Of a stretch of 64,000 bases of DNA, positions 58,325 to 64,000 are shown piece by piece (position 1 is the first letter of the stretch; each line of letters opens with the position of its first letter). A program made the translations under genes and the position numbers. Location: positions 832,501 to 896,500 of the forward strand of contig NZ_NPDS01000001.1 in the NCBI RefSeq assembly GCF_002811925.1. The letters are read 5' to 3'. The notes below the pieces were generated by a model that was given only the letters and a program-made list of their open reading frames with translations, did not search any database and was not told where the DNA came from. The stretch comes from Leptospira barantonii. Its GTDB lineage: Bacteria > Spirochaetota > Leptospiria > Leptospirales > Leptospiraceae.

Positions 58325-58561
58325 AAAACTCTCCGAAAACGAATTTACAATAGATACGAATCTGTTTGCGATTTCCAATCTTATAATGAATTCTCATTTC
58401 AAAAATAGAAAATTTAGAATGCGATTTTTCCAGGAATAAACCGCTTGTATCCGGGAAGATTCCGAATCGTTTCGATGAAAATGAGGTCGTTGATTCCACT
58501 GGACGCGGATCTTCGAAGCGAAAAGATAGCGCAAGGGACTTAATTTTCTCGGGGGAATTCG

Positions 58562-59221
58562 ATGCAATCCTTGGAACCATATTTAAAATCGACTTACTAC
58601 TTCGATCACGATTCGGATGCGGTGAAGAAGTTCGTGGAAAAACACACCACTTCCGAAAATTCTCCCCTGGAAAAATTAAAGGAATTTTATCTCGGAGTTC
58701 GGGATGGAATCCGCTACAATCCCTATCAAGTCACCGATTCAAAGGAAGCCTATAAGGCGAGTTCGATCGCGGAAAGCAGACAGAACTATTGTATTCCTAA
58801 GTCGATTCTGTTTGCGGCGGGCGCGAGAACCTTGGGTTTTCCGTCCAAGATCGGATTTTCGGACGTGGTCAATCATCTCGCGAGCGAACGGTTGATTCGC
58901 CATTTGGGAACCACCGTTTTTGCGTTTCATGGATATGCAGAAATTCTAATAGAAGGGAATTGGGTCAAAGCGACTCCGGTTTTTGATAAGGATCTTTGTA
59001 TACGATTCGGAGTTGTTCCCTTGGACTTCGACGGTAAGAACGACACGATCTTTCATTCCTTCGACGGCGCGGGAAAGAAGTTCATGGAATACGTAAATTA
59101 TCGGGGCGTTTTCGAGGACTTTCCGTTCGAGTTCGTGATTCAAGGACTCAAAGACTTTTATCCGGACGTGATGGGCAAGGCATTTCAAGGTGATCTGAGA
59201 AATGAAAAGCCGGTTGTTTGA
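58562..59221 (+). CDS. Transglutaminase-like cysteine protease-fold protein
   Basis: A 219-residue cytoplasmic protein with the transglutaminase-like triad: Cys77 in ESRQNYCIPKSILFAAGART, His123 in VFAFHGYAEILI, and Asp142 in VKATPVFDKDLC. The N-terminal SPLEKLKEFYLGVRDGIRYN is the usual lead-in. Such proteins cleave or cross-link peptides, and in bacteria the substrate is often unknown. It is divergent from the cytochrome operon across 237 bases in which I see no promoter I would assign. Confidence 0.87.
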   Translation: MQSLEPYLKSTYYFDHDSDAVKKFVEKHTTSENSPLEKLKEFYLGVRDGIRYNPYQVTDSKEAYKASSIAESRQNYCIPKSILFAAGARTLGFPSKIGFSDVVNHLASERLIRHLGTTVFAFHGYAEILIEGNWVKATPVFDKDLCIRFGVVPLDFDGKNDTIFHSFDGAGKKFMEYVNYRGVFEDFPFEFVIQGLKDFYPDVMGKAFQGDLRNEKPVV

Positions 59222-59630
59222 TCTTCTTTCCGTACAGTATACCGGTTGATTACGTCCCTTTAGAAACGATCTAAATCCAATCCGAATATAAATCGAAATA
59301 AAAATTCTTTAAGAAGAATCAATTTGATTTTTCCTTCTAGGATTTTCCATTCTTAAGAAAGAATTTTGACTCACGAAAAGAATGTGAGTATTCTTTCGCT
59401 TTCCTATCTCTTACGAATGAACGTACTTTCAACGAAAACGGAAGATAGACCTTTGTATGTGCCTTCGATAAACTTCGTGTTTAGAATCTCTCTAAAATTT
59501 TCATCATAAGGACATCGCGTTATCGATCGGGTTGCTTACTTTATAAACTCGTACTAGTAAAAACTGTCTTCATTTTTAAAAAACTTGACTGCGCCAACTT
59601 CTAAGGCTATGATGAGCCGCCTTAAATTCT
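59222..59630. other. Intergenic 409-base region before the chemoreceptor gene
   Basis: No gene is seen. AT-rich sequence contains short inverted repeats such as ATTCTTAAGAA near 59350 and CTCAC...GTGAG near 59372. The promoter of the chemoreceptor lies at its right end. The remainder shows nothing I can name. Confidence 0.5.
59585..59613 (+). promoter_or_regulatory. Sigma-70 promoter of the chemoreceptor gene
   Basis: TTGACT (59585-59590), a 17-base spacer and TATGAT (59608-59613), close to consensus. The expected start is about 10 bases before ATG 59631, so the leader is very short and lacks a clear ribosome site. Confidence 0.6.
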
Positions 59631-61355
<1,725 letters not shown>

Positions 61356-61362
61356 TTTTGTT

Positions 61363-61438
61363 AAGCGACATTCGTCTTTTAAGAATTTAGGCTTTGAGCC
61401 TCGTTCCAAGTCCCGTTTTTAAAACGAGAATGTCGCTT
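61363..61438 (+). terminator. Long-armed inverted repeat after the chemoreceptor gene
   Basis: AAGCGACATTC (61363-61373) is exactly complementary to GAATGTCGCTT (61428-61438), 11 bases, with a 54-base loop that contains its own AGGC-tttga-GCCT hairpin. It begins 8 bases after the stop. It may be a terminator, an mRNA 3'-end stabiliser or a small RNA. Confidence 0.5.
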
Positions 61439-61520
61439 TCGGTCGAATTTGTTTCGATTCAATTTCCAAAAAGACTTCTAAAATCAAAAAAATAATCCGA
61501 CTTCGATTGTTTGAAAGAAT

Positions 61521-62405
61521 ATGAGCATTTTTAGGAAAGAATTTTCCAAGTCGATCCTTCGGTTCATTTCTACGATGATTCTTTTTTCGTCCCTGTTTTC
61601 GTTTGCGAACTGCAACACGGAAGATTCTCAAAAACAAACGGAGAATCTGCTTCTGTTCGCCTCGGCTTACAACCTAGCTCAGTGCGCTCCGTCGGCCAAT
61701 ATCGTTCGAACGCAGGCCAATCGGACTTTTTTTACTTCCTTTGAATCCGTTTCCGACTTCTCCAACTTTTATATCGTTCCTCAGAATTATCACGGAACTT
61801 GTTCTCACGATCTTTCTACGGAACAAGTGAAGTCCGGCGCGAAATCGCATAAGGGTTGGGTTTATTCTTCGTATACGCCCGGAAGTCTTTTGGTAAATAA
61901 CAATCATCGCGGTTATCCGACGATTCAATTGCACAAAACATCCGGCGGAAGTTTTGTAACTCCGGTTTTGATTACGATGAACGTCTGGTTGGATATGAAT
62001 CTAAAACAGATGTCTCCCGAAAACGAATGGTTCAGCTTCGCGACGATCGCGGATGATTCTTCGGATAACTGGAACAGTCCCGTTCTTGTGAATTTGAGTT
62101 ACGACGGTTTTGTTCACCTAATGCACGTTCCATGGATGGGATTGAAACAAACCATGTTTCAAACGACTTCGCTGACGTTTCCAAAATCACAATGGGTGGA
62201 ATTGAAGATCTACTTGGATTTTTCCAATCCGGAGGGAAACGTTAAGGTTTGGCAGAACGGGACCCTCGTTTCGGAAGCGAAAGTGTATTGTAGAAAAAAG
62301 ACGATCGCACAGTTGCACTTCGGTTTATACGCGCCTCCGAGTATTTCCTCCGGAAACGTCTACAACGACGATTTGAAGATCGAGGAAGTCGACGTCTCGC
62401 CGTAA
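61521..62405 (+). CDS. Lipoprotein with jelly-roll (LamG-like) domain
   Basis: A 294-residue lipoprotein. The signal (about 12-31) ends FANC. The mature part (about 75-290) has the strands of a LamG/polysaccharide-lyase-like sandwich, including FFTSFESVSDFSNFYIVPQN, VTPVLITMNVWLDMNLKQ, WVELKIYLDFSNPEGNVKVW (the classic LamG edge-strand pattern) and FGLYAPPSISSGNVYNDDLK. Cys pairs (about 53, 93 and 260) may be disulphides. Such domains bind carbohydrate, so a glycan-binding surface role is a reasonable guess. A single gene. Confidence 0.83.
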   Translation: MSIFRKEFSKSILRFISTMILFSSLFSFANCNTEDSQKQTENLLLFASAYNLAQCAPSANIVRTQANRTFFTSFESVSDFSNFYIVPQNYHGTCSHDLSTEQVKSGAKSHKGWVYSSYTPGSLLVNNNHRGYPTIQLHKTSGGSFVTPVLITMNVWLDMNLKQMSPENEWFSFATIADDSSDNWNSPVLVNLSYDGFVHLMHVPWMGLKQTMFQTTSLTFPKSQWVELKIYLDFSNPEGNVKVWQNGTLVSEAKVYCRKKTIAQLHFGLYAPPSISSGNVYNDDLKIEEVDVSP

Positions 62406-62457
62406 ACGAATTCGTATTTTAGAATTTTTATATATTCGAAAAGGGTTGAATTCTATT

Positions 62458-62886
62458 TTATTCCCAGCCGAGTTCTTCGCGGAGCTGGTTCATTCTCCGT
62501 CGATTGGCGAGAAAATCGAAAAGACCCAAAATGGATTCGGAACGGATCTGAACCGTTTTTGAATTCTCCTCAAAGAGAAATTCCACCGTGTCCGGAAAAT
62601 GAAAGACCCTCGTATAAAATCTGGTTTTGATATAGTATCCTTCCACTTCCAAAACGCTGACACGGTCCGCGGCTTCCAGCTTTTGTTTTAGTTTTTGAAA
62701 GGCTTCTTCCTTTTCCTCCGTGTATCGAAACGGTTCTATATGATGAAGAAGATTGTATCGATAACTCTGACTGGAAACGCAGTTCGGGCGAGGGGAGCAG
62801 TAATTGAGTTCTTGTTCGTAAACTCCGGTTCTCGGACCGACCAAGGTGGTACAACAAAGAAGAATGATGAGCGCGGTTTCTACCAT
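62458..62886 (-). CDS. DUF1499-family protein
   Basis: A 142-residue small envelope protein. The hydrophobic N-terminus (METALIILLCC) may be a lipid-modified signal. DUF1499 landmarks are NYCSPRPNCVSSQS with two Cys (about 29-42), HHIEPFRYTEE, KTRFYTRVFHFPDTVEFLF and the closing QIRSESILGLFDFLANRRRM. The function of DUF1499 is not established. It is divergent from ahpC. Confidence 0.82.
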   Translation of the reverse strand: MVETALIILLCCTTLVGPRTGVYEQELNYCSPRPNCVSSQSYRYNLLHHIEPFRYTEEKEEAFQKLKQKLEAADRVSVLEVEGYYIKTRFYTRVFHFPDTVEFLFEENSKTVQIRSESILGLFDFLANRRRMNQLREELGWE

Positions 62887-62984
62887 ATTGTTTAGACTTC
62901 GGGTGAGAATGGCTCATTTACGCCCTTCCGTTTTCGTTTGGAAACTTTTTTCCGGGGCCGTAGTTCCGACCTAATTTTTTAGAA

Positions 62985-63024
<40 letters not shown>

Positions 63025-63090
63025 CGAGGGCTGGGGAGATACTATGGAAGGGTCTAAGTTTCGAAGTAAAATTCACAAAGGAGAAACAAA

Positions 63091-63672
63091 ATGCCTCAGG
63101 TTACATCCCTAGCGCCGGACTTTAAAGCAGAAGCTGTTCTTGGAAAAGAAATTAAGGAAATTAAACTTTCCGACTACAAAGGAAAATGGGTGGTTCTATT
63201 CTTTTACCCCCTCGACTTTACCTTTGTTTGCCCGACTGAGATCATCGAATACGACAATCAACTTGCAGAATTCAAAAAACTCGGAGCGGAAGTTCTCGGA
63301 GTTTCCGTGGATTCAGCTTTCACTCACTTAGCTTGGAAAAACACACCTAAAAAAGAAGGTGGAATCGGCGATATCAAGTATCCATTGATCGCGGATCTTA
63401 CGAAATCCATCTCCAGAGATTACAACGTTTTAACCGACGGTGGAGTCGCTCTGAGAGGAACTTTCATCATCGACCCGGCAGGTGTGATCCGTCAAGCGAC
63501 CATCAACGATCTTCCTGTGGGACGTAATATCGACGAAGCGATTCGTTTGATCAAGGCGTTCCAATTCGTTGAAAAACACGGCGAAGTTTGCCCTGCGAAC
63601 TGGGATGAAGGAAAGAAAACAATGGTCGCGGATCCTCAAAAATCCAAAGACTATTTCTCTGCAGTGAACTAA
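63091..63672 (+). CDS. ahpC: Peroxiredoxin AhpC (2-Cys)
   Basis: A 193-residue cytoplasmic peroxidase that reduces H2O2 and organic peroxides. Peroxidatic Cys47 lies in [10 protein letters not shown] and resolving Cys167 in GEVCPANW. The GGIG loop (90-93) and a YF pair near the C-terminus (188-189) resemble the motifs that make eukaryotic-type 2-Cys peroxiredoxins sensitive to over-oxidation. AAAGGAG is the ribosome site. A Per box lies upstream. No ahpF or ahpD follows, so its reductant must be encoded elsewhere. Confidence 0.97.
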   Translation: MPQVTSLAPDFKAEAVLGKEIKEIKLSDYKGKWVVLFFYPLDFTFVCPTEIIEYDNQLAEFKKLGAEVLGVSVDSAFTHLAWKNTPKKEGGIGDIKYPLIADLTKSISRDYNVLTDGGVALRGTFIIDPAGVIRQATINDLPVGRNIDEAIRLIKAFQFVEKHGEVCPANWDEGKKTMVADPQKSKDYFSAVN

Positions 63673-63700
63673 TTCACGCAGTAAATCGATTTTTTTCCTG

Positions 63701-63722
63701 TCCGCAGGCGTTCGCCTGCGGA
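63701..63722. repeat. Perfect 22-base hairpin between ahpC and sufB
   Basis: TCCGCAGGCG (63701-63710) pairs with CGCCTGCGGA (63713-63722) across a TT turn. There is no T run after it on either strand, so termination is doubtful. A T7 tract precedes it. Confidence 0.5.
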
Positions 63723-63783
63723 TTCTGGCACTTGAGAGACGAAGTAGACTCCGAAGGGCGTCTAATATCGGGAGGAACGGAGA

Positions 63784-64000
63784 ATGGAACAAGTCCTGGA
63801 AAAACAATCCGCCAACGAAGATCGTTACTATCGACCCGATAATTTTCCGAAAGGCCTCACACGCAAAGTTGTAGAATCCATTTCTCATATTAAGAATGAG
63901 CCCGCTTGGCTCACAGAATTCCGTCTCAAAGCATTCGAAATCTACGAACAAAAACCTATGCCGACTTGGGGATTTTTTCCCAACTTCAACGTAGACATCG
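63784..64000 (+). CDS. sufB: Fe-S cluster assembly scaffold SufB, N-terminal part (partial)
   Basis: The first 72 codons are inside the window and the gene runs off the end. The reading frame from ATG 63784, preceded by cgggaggaacgga, gives an N-terminus with [20 protein letters not shown] and [20 protein letters not shown], the SufB pattern of a lead helix followed by RLKA and P-x-W. SufB is the main scaffold of the SufBCD Fe-S assembly complex. Its placement after ahpC suggests a peroxide-stress-linked neighbourhood. Confidence 0.9.
   Translation, partial: MEQVLEKQSANEDRYYRPDNFPKGLTRKVVESISHIKNEPAWLTEFRLKAFEIYEQKPMPTWGFFPNFNVDI

Noticed and set aside
63701..63722. Hairpin after ahpC as a Rho-independent terminator
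   Set aside because: No T run follows on either strand; the T tract lies before it.

Overview
The window is spirochaetal DNA, almost certainly a Leptospira chromosome. The evidence is internal: many short lipoproteins with loose leptospiral lipoboxes, a DUF1554 domain, FecR/ECF sigma genes of the leptospiral kind, numerous TTG/GTG starts, dispersed GTGGGA-gt-TCCCAC intergenic palindromes, and a chromosomal mix of housekeeping and sensory genes. Base composition looks mid-40s % GC by eye, which is higher than L. interrogans and fits the higher-GC species of the P1 group better. The species cannot be fixed from the sequence alone. No phage, insertion sequence, CRISPR array or rRNA was found.

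Layout. 1-5496 is the end of the respiratory complex I operon (nuoJ end, nuoK, nuoL, nuoM, nuoN), followed by a degenerate dispersed repeat. 5891-13079 carries secreted and lipoprotein genes, a divergent ECF sigma/FecR module, a divergent globin-like gene and a membrane-anchored nitrilase. 13131-21882 holds a TfoX-like protein with a histone-H1-like tail, an alpha/beta hydrolase, a small membrane protein that resembles eukaryotic INSIG, an outer-membrane protein, an OmpA-type lipoprotein, a VWA-DUF1554 lipoprotein and a serine-tract outer-membrane protein. 21890-28508 is mostly housekeeping: thiL, a YceI protein, rplM-rpsI with a strong terminator, alaS-yajQ and a Uma2 nuclease.

30298-37240 is a run of six co-directional genes: an M16 peptidase pair (active plus inactive), a metallo-beta-lactamase fold hydrolase, an O-methyltransferase, an uncharacterised exported protein and a cell-wall amidase. 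Next come a membrane-tethered LuxR regulator, an outer-membrane protein, a divergent VOC/AraC pair, and an M24 peptidase coupled to an SMP-30-like lipoprotein. 43446-51715 is a signalling block: cNMP-binding patatin phospholipase, multi-PAS/GAF histidine kinase, stand-alone receiver, receiver-kinase hybrid, and receiver-EAL phosphodiesterase. It plausibly links sensing to c-di-GMP turnover.

52997-53507 has a second copy of the intergenic repeat, a 3'-half tRNA remnant and an intact tRNA-Leu(CAA). After it come a hotdog thioesterase, a large Pro/Gly-rich protein, a three-gene operon on the minus strand (cytochrome c, YceI, DUF5777-like barrel), a transglutaminase, a chemotaxis receptor, further lipoproteins, and ahpC behind a near-perfect Per box. 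The window ends inside sufB. The most interesting candidates are the INSIG-like protein, the divergent globin, the small domain shared between FecR and its divergent neighbour, the degenerate receiver in the hybrid kinase and the tRNA-Leu 3'-half scar. Family assignments are from memory of motifs, not from searches.
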